Below the pieces are notes generated by a model that saw only the letters and a program-made list of their open reading frames with translations, had not been told where the DNA came from and made no database searches. Both the position numbers and the translations under genes were made by a program. Of a stretch of 64,000 bases of DNA, positions 40,632 to 47,568 are shown piece after piece (position 1 is the first letter of the stretch; every line of letters begins with the position of its first letter). This DNA is from Streptomyces sp. PH10-H1 (lineage in GTDB: Bacteria > Actinomycetota > Actinomycetes > Streptomycetales > Streptomycetaceae). The stretch is taken from NCBI RefSeq assembly GCF_030063355.1, contig NZ_JASISZ010000036.1, forward strand, positions 1 through 64,000. Direction: 5' to 3'.

Positions 40632-41199
40632 GCACCTTGTGGCGGTTCCCGCAGCGCTCCATGGCGCACCATCGGCGGCGCCCCGGGCGGGAGGTGTCGA
40701 CGAAGATCAGGTAGCAGTCATGGGCGCCGCATTCGCGGATCCGGTTTGCGAACGGGCCGGTGAACAGGTCGATGGCATCACGGGCGAGGGTGGAGACCGC
40801 CTGGCCGCCGGTGGCCGGCAGGGTCCACACACGCGCGCCGTCCGGGGCGAACCGCGGGACCAGCGGGGCGCCGGTGGCGGCGTCATTGACCGTCGCCAGG
40901 TCGTCCGGCCCGTCGGGGTGGCCCTGCGCACGGCCGCGGGCCAGCCGCCACAGCGCGTCGCGCAGCCGTCGCGCCCGGAGCAGTTCGTCCGCGGTGATCT
41001 GAACGCGGGAGGGATCGAGGCGCAGCCGGGACAGGGCGAGCCAGCCGGCCAGATTGCCGGGCTCGTGCAGGACCTCGTGGCGGGCCAGTGCACCGGGTCC
41101 CCCGGTGGTGAGGAATTCCAGGCACAGGGTTCCGGGGTCGAAGTGATAGCTGGTGCCCTCGGGTGGGTGGAGCACCAGTCCGGTTGCCGGCTCAGTCAT
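40585..41199 (-). CDS. CGNR zinc finger domain regulator
   Basis: A 204-residue protein of the ABATE/CGNR family. The N-terminal stress domain (YHFDPGTLCLEFLTTGGPGA, ALWRLARGRAQG) is followed by a C-terminal zinc finger RIRECGAHDCYLIFVDTSRP, RRRWCAMERCGNRHKVRALR (C-x4-C ... C-x4-C with the CGNR motif). These are putative DNA-binding regulators. It overlaps the SRPBCC gene and is divergent from a VOC gene. The ATG at 41199 lies 6 bases after TATAGT on the minus strand and has no Shine-Dalgarno, so its mRNA is probably leaderless. Confidence 0.9.
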   Translation of the reverse strand: MTEPATGLVLHPPEGTSYHFDPGTLCLEFLTTGGPGALARHEVLHEPGNLAGWLALSRLRLDPSRVQITADELLRARRLRDALWRLARGRAQGHPDGPDDLATVNDAATGAPLVPRFAPDGARVWTLPATGGQAVSTLARDAIDLFTGPFANRIRECGAHDCYLIFVDTSRPGRRRWCAMERCGNRHKVRALRARRELEEAPTS

Positions 41200-41218
41200 G
41201 TAACCACTATAATTGGTT
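41184..41218. promoter_or_regulatory. Overlapping divergent promoters of the CGNR and VOC genes
   Basis: On the plus strand TTGCCG (41184-41189) and TATAAT (41208-41213) are 18 bases apart. On the minus strand TATAGT (41211-41206) is the likely -10 of the CGNR gene, so the two -10 elements overlap. AACCA and TGGTT (41202-41206, 41214-41218) are inverted around them and may be an operator. Confidence 0.5.
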
Positions 41219-41269
41219 TCACGACGGCTGGGCTGGAGCGCTCCGGCCCGCTGATACCAGGAGGAACTC

Positions 41270-41719
41270 ATGGCCGTGCACTGGAAACTCGTCATCGACT
41301 GTGCGGATCCGCTGCGGCTCGCCGGATTCTGGGCACAGGCGCTGGGCTATGAGGTCGAGGACAACAGCGTGCTCATCGACCGGCTGCTCGGTCTCGGGGC
41401 CATCGGGGACGGCGACTTCGTCCTGGCCGACGGCCGCCGGGCCTGGCCGACATTGGCGGCGGTACGGCACCCGGAGGACCCGGTGGACCCCGCCAGCGGA
41501 ACCGGCCTGGGCCGGCGGCTGCTCTTGCAGGCCGTTCCGGAGCCCAAGCAGTGCAAGAACCGTCTGCACATCGACCTCCACGTCGGTGCGGAGGCCCGGG
41601 AGGCCGAGGTCAAGCGGCTGGAAGGGCTCGGCGCCACCGTCCTGCACGTGGTGGCCGAGCACGGCAGCAGCCACGTCACCATGGCCGACCCGGAGGGCAA
41701 CGAGTTCGACGTCCAGTAG
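41270..41719 (+). CDS. VOC family (glyoxalase-like) protein
   Basis: A 149-residue vicinal-oxygen-chelate protein: WKLVIDCADPLRLAGFWAQA, LGYEVEDNS, then NRLHIDLHVGAEAREAEVKR, LEGLGATVLHVVAEHGSSHV and TMADPEGNEFDVQ. This is the Glyoxalase_6 type common in actinobacteria. The HIDLHV and DPEGNEFDV segments hold the usual metal-ligand positions. Function is unassigned; antibiotic or aldehyde detoxification are family themes. GGAGG precedes the ATG. Its promoter overlaps that of the CGNR regulator. Confidence 0.85.
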   Translation: MAVHWKLVIDCADPLRLAGFWAQALGYEVEDNSVLIDRLLGLGAIGDGDFVLADGRRAWPTLAAVRHPEDPVDPASGTGLGRRLLLQAVPEPKQCKNRLHIDLHVGAEAREAEVKRLEGLGATVLHVVAEHGSSHVTMADPEGNEFDVQ

Positions 41720-41796
41720 GACGGCGGAGAGGGCGCGCCCAGGAATCTTTGAGCAGGACTGCGGACCGGACTGGAGACCCCGTTGCCGCCGGTTCG

Positions 41797-42588
41797 TCAG
41801 CCGACGGCGATCACGGGGTGCTGCGCCGGGTCGATCCAGCGCATGACGCTCGTGAGGACCGCCTGGGGGAGGGCGACGCAGCCCGCGGTGGGGCCGGCCG
41901 CGGGCCCGAGCGCGTGCAGGAACATGCCGGCGCCCCGGCCCTTGACCGCGGGACGGTTGTTGAAGTCGATGACCAGGGCATTGCGGTACTGGACCGGGTA
42001 GTTGACCAGGCGTTCGCTGCCGTGATCGCCCTTCTCCGTGAGGGGGAAGCCGCCCTGCTCGGCCCGGCGCATCCGGTTGTAGTAGGCAGAGTCGGGGTCC
42101 TCCACCCACCAGTCCGCCGCGGTGACCTGGTGATACGGCATCTTCGTACCGGGGTTGGCGGCGACCCCGAAGCCCTGGCTGACGGTATAGGTGCCGGTCG
42201 GCGTCGTGTAGGTGCCCTGCTTGCGGGTGGCGCCGTCGGTGATGCCGTGCGAACCCACCCTGGCCGCCGTGGTCGTGTACCGCTTCACCCAGATGGCGCC
42301 CGTCTTCTGCCAGGCGATGACGGTCGCGTAGGTTCCCCGCGCCTGGACGCTGATCACCTGGCCGGCCGTGCCCACCATCACCGGCACCGGGAAGTGCGGT
42401 GCGGGAACGGGCGGCGGCGTCGCGCCCTGTGCCGGGCCCGACCCGAGCAGGATGCCGGCAACGGCCCAGGCGGTGACGGCGCCCGCCGCGGCGGTCCTCG
42501 CCGCGCGCGGCGAGCGGGCGTCGGCGTGCCGTCGGGAACGGGACCCGGGTGATACGAGACCGGTCCCGGTGGGATGCGTGCGGGCCAT
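41797..42588 (-). CDS. Secreted L,D-transpeptidase family protein
   Basis: A 263-residue exported YkuD-like protein. The long N-region and signal helix (TAAAGAVTAWAVAGILLGSG, cleavage after AQG/A about residue 55) precede the domain: TGTYTVSQGFGVAANPGTKM, QYRNALVIDFNNRP and the active-site segment FLHALGPAAGPTAGCVALPQ (H-x11-GC). Instead of the canonical HG...S(H)GC, the site reads HALGPAAGPTAGC with Thr-Ala before GC. It may crosslink peptidoglycan, or act as a carboxypeptidase. The start is the ATG at 42588. Confidence 0.8.
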   Translation of the reverse strand: MARTHPTGTGLVSPGSRSRRHADARSPRAARTAAAGAVTAWAVAGILLGSGPAQGATPPPVPAPHFPVPVMVGTAGQVISVQARGTYATVIAWQKTGAIWVKRYTTTAARVGSHGITDGATRKQGTYTTPTGTYTVSQGFGVAANPGTKMPYHQVTAADWWVEDPDSAYYNRMRRAEQGGFPLTEKGDHGSERLVNYPVQYRNALVIDFNNRPAVKGRGAGMFLHALGPAAGPTAGCVALPQAVLTSVMRWIDPAQHPVIAVG

Positions 42589-42892
42589 CGCATCACTGTA
42601 GGGCGGCACGGTCCCGGGCGCGCGCTCTACTTGGGGCCCACCGTTTTGGTACTCGGCCACCGACGCGCTGCGCGGGAGCCCCGCCCGCGCTCCCGGCCAC
42701 GCGTGCGGACTCGCCGACCCCCGGTCGGACGACAACCCGAAAAGACCGAATGGGCAGAACGATTCTTGTCGATTCCGTAGAATAATCATGAAATTCTGCT
42801 CTACTCTCCATTTGGCCAGCAAGTAAGCAGCCCATCCAGACGCACTCGGATCTAAAAGTGCGGCCCGGAGGGCGCAATGGGGGAGTTCGATC
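42589..42892. other. Spacer with a local drop in GC content
   Basis: About 300 bases. From about 42740 the composition becomes markedly more AT-rich than the rest of the window, continuing into the next small gene. ATTCT and AGAAT (about 42764 and 42778) are inverted there. No gene is supported in it. Confidence 0.5.
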
Positions 42893-43185
42893 ATGGCTGA
42901 GCCGAGTCGATTTTTGACGTCGTCGAAGACGCTGTTGGTGCAGCCCTGGGTGGCTTTGCGGGATACGTCTTCGCTCAACGCTATTCGGCTAAAGACCCGC
43001 AGCTCATGGCCATTGTCGGGGCCACGCTGTCCATGATCGTCAACGATGTCGCCAAGAAGATCCTCGCCGAGGACAGGAAGATGATCACAGATATTCAGGC
43101 TCAGGAAAGGCTCATGGGCGAACTGAGAAGGAATATTGAATTCCAAAAGAGGATGAGCGAGTATCGCGCCGCCTTGGGTCAGTGA
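42893..43185 (+). pseudogene. Small low-GC gene with a T-run frameshift
   Basis: The ATG at 42893 has GGGGGAG 7 bases upstream and encodes MAEPSRF before the frame leaves the coherent one. If the T5 run (42911-42915) were T6, the reading would continue FFDVVEDAVGAALGGFAGYV, FAQRYSAKDPQLMAIVGATL, SMIVNDVAKKILAEDRKMIT, DIQAQERLMGELRRN and EFQKRMSEYRAALGQ to the stop at 43183-43185 (about 97 residues). The product would have a glycine-zipper hydrophobic helix and a charged coiled coil. Family unknown. Codon use and base composition are unlike the neighbours, suggesting recent transfer. Confidence 0.6.
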
Positions 43186-43506
43186 TCCTTTCCGGGCGTA
43201 GGCCGTGAGGCCAAGATCGTGGCGACGGCCGGCGTGAGCCGGTTCGGGCTTCCGCAGGGTTATCACTTCACGGGGGAGTGAATTCATCCAGTCCGGTCAC
43301 GCGCACTGCGGTGCCAGGGATGGCCGTCACGTCCGCCGTCAACCCCGCGCGTGGTTTCGCCGCAGGCCCGGTTCCGCCGGGCCTGCCGGCATGTCCGCCG
43401 TGCGGCGGCGAAGCGGCACCGCGCCGGGGCGGGGGACGGCTTAGGATGTGGCGTTCTGTAGATGGCCACGGCGGGTGGCGTACTCCGACGGATGTGGGAG
43501 GCGGAT

Positions 43507-45480
43507 GTGGCAGACGGTTCCAGCGCTGAGCATCCGGATTCCGACGCCGGGCAGGCCCGGCTGCAGGCATTGCGCGAGGCGGGCCTGACGGCGTCCTCGG
43601 ACGCGGACATGGAACGGTTCGCCCAATTGGTGGCGCGCAGCCTGCGCGTACCGATGTCGCTGGTGTCCCTGGTGGGGGAGGACCGTCAGGTCTTTCCCGG
43701 GATGGTCGGACTGGCCGAGCCGTGGGCCACCCGCCGTGAGACCCCGCTGACCCACTCGCTGTGCCAACACGTCATCGCCACCGGGCGTCCCCTGGTCCTG
43801 CCGGACGCCCGGCGTGACGCGCGGACGTGCGACAGCCTGGCCATCCCCGACCTCGGGGTCGTCGCCTATGCCGGAATGCCGCTGACCGACGGGAACGGAC
43901 ACGTCCTGGGGTCGCTGTGCGCGATCGACACCACGGTGCGGCAGTGGACCCCGCGCGAACTCCAGGACCTGGCCGACCTGGCGGCGGCCTGCTCGGCGGA
44001 ACTGCGGCTGCGCATCGTCTCCCAGCACGCCGTCTACGCCCAGGGGCTCGCGGAGGACGCGCGACGGGAAGCGGAGTCGGCCCGAGCGGCGGCCGAACTG
44101 GCCCGGCGGGAGGCGGAGGAGGCGCGCGGCCTTGCGCAGGGACTGGCCCGGACGGCCCACCAGGCGCTCAAGAGCGCGGAGCTCCTGCTGCGTGCCGCGG
44201 AGGACCTGACGGGCACCACGAGCGTGGAGGATGTGCGGCGCCAGGTCGGAGAGCTGGTCAGCGGGGACCTCAAACCGACCTACGTGGGCCTGATCCTCCT
44301 GGAGGGCGACCAGTTGCGGCGCGTGCAGGACCCCGACGCGCCCCACGCGGTGGAGTCCGACTTCGAGGTGTTCGGCCTGGACGCCGATTTCCCCACTGCG
44401 CGGGCCCTGCGTGAGCGGCGGATGATCACCGTCCCGGACCGCGCCCACATGATGAGCCGTTACGGGCCCGACGCGGTCGACGGGTTCGACTCCCTCGGCC
44501 TGCAGTCCGCCGTCTGTCTGCCGCTGTCCGCCACCCGGGGCCCGGTTGGGGTCCTGATCCTGGGCTGGGGCGAACCGCACGCGGTCGACCTGCAGGAGAG
44601 CGCCGTCCTGACGTCGGTGGCCGGATACACCGCGCAGGCCGTGGAACGCGCGGTCTTCCTCGGCGAACGCATCAACGTCGCCCATCAGCTGCAGCGTGCC
44701 ATGCTCACCGATCTCCCTGCCGTCGCGTACCTGGACTGCGCGGCCCTGTACCTGCCCGCGGCGATCGACGACATGGTCGGCGGCGACTGGTACGACAGCT
44801 TTCCGCTCCCCACGGCCCCCGGCCACGGCCCCGCGCTGGCGGTGACCGTCGGTGACATCACGGGACACGATGTCCACGCGGCCGCCATCATGGGACAGGT
44901 CCGCAGCATGCTGCGCCAGTCCGTCCTGGACCACCCCGCCCAGGGCCCCGCGGCAGCGCTGTCCGCCCTGGAGCAGGCCTGCGCGACGCTGTCGCTGCAC
45001 GCCAGCGGCACCGTGGTGCACGCCCACCTCGAGCGGCAGGGTGACGCCTGGTCACTGACCTGGACCAACGCCGGCCACCCGCCACCGCTGCTGCTGCATC
45101 CGGACGGCCGCACCACCCTCCTGGACCAGCACGACATGATGCTCTACCCCGGCCTGGACCACGCCCCGCGTGCCGACCACCATCTCCTGCTGGAACCCGG
45201 TTCCACCCTCTTGCTCTACACCGACGGACTCGTCGAGCGCCGGGACCGCGGCATCACCGCCTCCCTCGAACGCACCGCCGAACTGCTGGCCGCCCACCGT
45301 GACCTGCCGCTGCCGCAGCTCCTCCAGCGGCTGGCCCGTGAAGTCGCGGGCCCCGACAACAGCGACGACATGGTGCTGCTCGCCCTGCGCACCGACGGAG
45401 GGGTCCCCAGGAGACGGTTCCGCCGGGCCCGAACCGCCCGCGCCGCCCCAGCATCCGCCCCGGAAGAGGGAGCGCAGTGA
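43507..45480 (+). CDS. GAF-GAF-PP2C serine phosphatase (RsbU/SpoIIE type)
   Basis: A 657-residue sensor phosphatase. The first GAF domain (about residues 30-165) has VVAYAGMPLTDGNGHVLGSL CAID. A coiled coil (about 180-220) follows, then a second GAF (about 230-385) and a C-terminal PP2C/SpoIIE domain with VGGDWYDSFPL, VTVGDITGHDVHAAAIMGQV (metal Asp residues), WTNAGHPPPLLLHPDGRTTL, LLLYTDGLVERRDRG and DNSDDMVLLALR. It would dephosphorylate a STAS antagonist to release a sigma factor. The GTG at 43507 has GGGAGG 5 bases upstream; an ATG at 43462 is in frame but lacks a ribosome site. It overlaps the STAS gene start. Confidence 0.9.
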   Translation: MADGSSAEHPDSDAGQARLQALREAGLTASSDADMERFAQLVARSLRVPMSLVSLVGEDRQVFPGMVGLAEPWATRRETPLTHSLCQHVIATGRPLVLPDARRDARTCDSLAIPDLGVVAYAGMPLTDGNGHVLGSLCAIDTTVRQWTPRELQDLADLAAACSAELRLRIVSQHAVYAQGLAEDARREAESARAAAELARREAEEARGLAQGLARTAHQALKSAELLLRAAEDLTGTTSVEDVRRQVGELVSGDLKPTYVGLILLEGDQLRRVQDPDAPHAVESDFEVFGLDADFPTARALRERRMITVPDRAHMMSRYGPDAVDGFDSLGLQSAVCLPLSATRGPVGVLILGWGEPHAVDLQESAVLTSVAGYTAQAVERAVFLGERINVAHQLQRAMLTDLPAVAYLDCAALYLPAAIDDMVGGDWYDSFPLPTAPGHGPALAVTVGDITGHDVHAAAIMGQVRSMLRQSVLDHPAQGPAAALSALEQACATLSLHASGTVVHAHLERQGDAWSLTWTNAGHPPPLLLHPDGRTTLLDQHDMMLYPGLDHAPRADHHLLLEPGSTLLLYTDGLVERRDRGITASLERTAELLAAHRDLPLPQLLQRLAREVAGPDNSDDMVLLALRTDGGVPRRRFRRARTARAAPASAPEEGAQ

Positions 45481-45863
45481 TGAGCGCCGTGCACGACGAT
45501 CCGGAGGAAGAGGCCTTCGGCGAGGCGTTCGCCGCCCACTACGACCACGGTGACGACGCGCATGTGATCGTGCTGCGGGGGATCCTCGACTGGCGGACCG
45601 AGGAGTTCCTGCGCGACGCCATCGAGCACGCCCGCCGCAGTCACCGCCGTCTGGTGGTTGATCTGTCGGGCGTCAGCTACGCCAACATCGACGTCCTCGC
45701 CCTGTTCCTCGCCGCACGCACCAGCCCGGGCCTCAGCTTCACCGCTCCCGTGCCGGAGCCCATCGCGAAGTTGCTGGACACCACGGGTACCACCGAGGTC
45801 TTCACCGTCCATGCCACCCTCGCCGACGCTCTCAGCCGTCCGCCGGGCGCTCCCCGGGCCTGA
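45477..45863 (+). CDS. STAS domain anti-sigma factor antagonist
   Basis: A 128-residue STAS protein: DDAHVIVLRGILDWRTEEFL, RDAIEHARRSHRRLVVDLSG, VSYANIDVLALFLAAR, then FTAPVPEPIAKLLDTTGTTE and VFTVHATLADAL. In SpoIIAA/RsbV the segment after DLSGV is xFMDSSGL, whose Ser is phosphorylated by the anti-sigma kinase. Here it reads SYANIDVL, so the phosphorylated Ser appears to be replaced by Asp. Its GTG/ATG (45477/45480) overlaps the phosphatase stop (GTGATGA), so translation is coupled. Confidence 0.85.
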   Translation: MMSAVHDDPEEEAFGEAFAAHYDHGDDAHVIVLRGILDWRTEEFLRDAIEHARRSHRRLVVDLSGVSYANIDVLALFLAARTSPGLSFTAPVPEPIAKLLDTTGTTEVFTVHATLADALSRPPGAPRA

Positions 45864-45883
45864 CGGTGCGCTGAGGGGGCGGG

Positions 45884-46746
45884 TCAGCAGGTGCCGGCGA
45901 GCATGCCCCGGCGCAGCCGGGTCAGGACGGAGTTGAGCAGGCGGGAGACGTGCATCTGGGAGACACCGAGTTCCTGGCCGATCTGTGCCTGCGTCAACTC
46001 GTCGCCGAAGCGCATCTGCAGGATGTGGCGGTCGCGTTCACCCAGCCGGGCCATCAGAGGCTTGAGGGTCTGCAGGTTCTCGATGCCGGTCATGGCGGGG
46101 TCCAGATCGCCGATCCGGTCGGCGAGGCCGCCGCCCCTCTCGTCGTCCTCGGAGGTGGGGGTGTCCAGCGATCCGGCGGTGTAGCCGTTGCTGGCGACCA
46201 GTCCCTCGATGACCTCTTCGGAGGTCAGCTGCAGGTGGGCGGCCAGCTCGGCGGTGGTGGGGGAGCGGTCCAGGCGGGCGGACAGCTCATCGACGGCCTT
46301 GGCCAGCGACAGTCGCAGCTCCTGCAGGCGGCGCGGTACATGGACGGCCCAACTGGTGTCGCGGAAGAACCGCTTGATCTCACCGATGATGTACGGCACG
46401 GCGAAGGTGGGGAACTCTACCTCGCGCGACAGGTCGAAGCGGTCGATGGCCTTGATCAGTCCGATGGTGCCGACCTGGACGATGTCCTCGAAGGGCTCGG
46501 ACCCCGGTTGCGGAAGCGCCGGGCGGCGAACTTCACCAGGGCCATGTTCAGCTCGATCAGGGTGTTGCGCGCGTACTGGTGGTCGCGCGTGCCCTCGTCG
46601 AGGGTCCGCAGCCGGTCGAAGAAGATCTTCGACAGTGCCCTCGCGTCGGCCGGAGCGACCGTGCCGGCATCCTCCACCCAGGGCAGCTCCCGCTCCGGCG
46701 CGATTCCAGTGAGCGCTCGGACCGTCGCCTTGGCTGCAGTGCCCAT
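45884..46746 (-). pseudogene. SigB/SigF-type sigma factor gene with a frameshift
   Basis: From the ATG at 46746 (MGTAAKATVRALTG) the frame covers region 1.2/2 (DHQYARNTLIELNMALVKFA, ARRFRNRG), then loses sense. The rest follows in another frame: EPFEDIVQVGTIGLIKAIDR, FDLSREVEFPTFAVPYIIGE, IKRFFRDTSWAVHVPRRLQE, region 3 LDRSPTTAELAAHLQLTSEE and region 4 LGERDRHILQMRFGDELTQA, QIGQELGVSQMHVSRLLNSV, to the stop at 45884. The break is at the G4 run about 46503-46506 and needs one base lost (or two gained). Intact, it would be a full-length group 3 sigma of about 285 residues. Programmed frameshifting is less likely than mutation or a base-calling error. Confidence 0.8.
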
Positions 46747-46890
46747 GAGGTGAATCTCCCAGTGCGGTTGGCATTCGCTCGGTCCGACGACCGTTCGTCT
46801 GCCCGCGATCCCCGACTCCATGCCCCTGTGACGTCCCCGGATATCCCGCTGATGCCCCGGCCCGCCCGGCACTTCCTGAACGGGACGGAC

Positions 46891-47271
46891 TCAGCCGGCC
46901 GCGGTGCCGGCCGCCGGGCGCCACCACTGAGCGCGAACCGCCTTGCCGCCGGGGCGCTGTACGACCTCCACGGTGGTGGTGAGGGCGCGCACCACGGTCC
47001 ATCCCAGGCCGCCGCCCCCGGACAGATCGGGGATGCGCGCGGTGGGCGGGGTGTGGCTGGAGTCGTCGACCCGTACGGTCAGGCGGTCGCGGCGTCCGTC
47101 CACACTGAGCTGCCACCAACCGGTGGTGTGCCGTACGGCGTTGGTCACCAGTTCGGAGACGACCAGGACCACCGCGTCGAGATCGGCCCATGGGCACACC
47201 CGGGCCACGAACAGGGCCGTCGCGTCACGGGCCTCAGCGGTGTCGCCCGTCTCCGAATCCATGAGGATCAT
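46891..47271 (-). CDS. Anti-sigma factor/ATP-binding protein (RsbW-like HATPase)
   Basis: A 126-residue single-domain GHKL ATPase of the Streptomyces RsbW-like type. It has an N-box helix LDAVVLVVSELVTNAVRHT, VRVDDSSHTPPTARIPDL with the first G box, GGGGLGWTVVRALTTTVEVV and a C-terminal strand GGKAVRAQWWRP. Such proteins bind a sigma factor or phosphorylate a STAS antagonist. It lies upstream of the sigma gene on the same strand and near the phosphatase and STAS genes, so it completes the partner-switching set. The start is the ATG at 47271. Confidence 0.85.
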   Translation of the reverse strand: MILMDSETGDTAEARDATALFVARVCPWADLDAVVLVVSELVTNAVRHTTGWWQLSVDGRRDRLTVRVDDSSHTPPTARIPDLSGGGGLGWTVVRALTTTVEVVQRPGGKAVRAQWWRPAAGTAAG

Positions 47272-47568
47272 GAATGTGTGACTCCTTCCGGCAGACGGAG
47301 TCCGGTCGCAGCCGCCGGCCTGCCGGCAGTCACAAGATGCCTTCCGTTGCCCTTCGCATCGTGCGGGAGAGCTCGTCCGGAAGCTGTCCGGAAACTGGAT
47401 GAGCGTGTCCCGATAGCGCGCCTGCCCCACGATCCCGGGCGCACACCCCGCCGCGCGCCCCGCGCACCACCTCCCGGTGCGGCCCGGTACGTCAAACCCC
47501 CTGCCTCGCGGGGCGCTTCATGGCACGATGCTGTCTCTGCGATCACGCTCGCCGCGAGGGGGACCGGC

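Noticed and set aside
46490-46510. Programmed ribosomal frameshift in the sigma gene
   Set aside because: No slippery heptamer with a downstream pseudoknot is evident, and group 3 sigma genes are not known to use one; mutation or a sequencing indel is simpler.
46579-47568. Upstream extension of the P-loop ATPase frame
   Set aside because: It runs antisense through the sigma and anti-sigma genes. The ATG at 47569 has a good ribosome site and starts the conserved protein.
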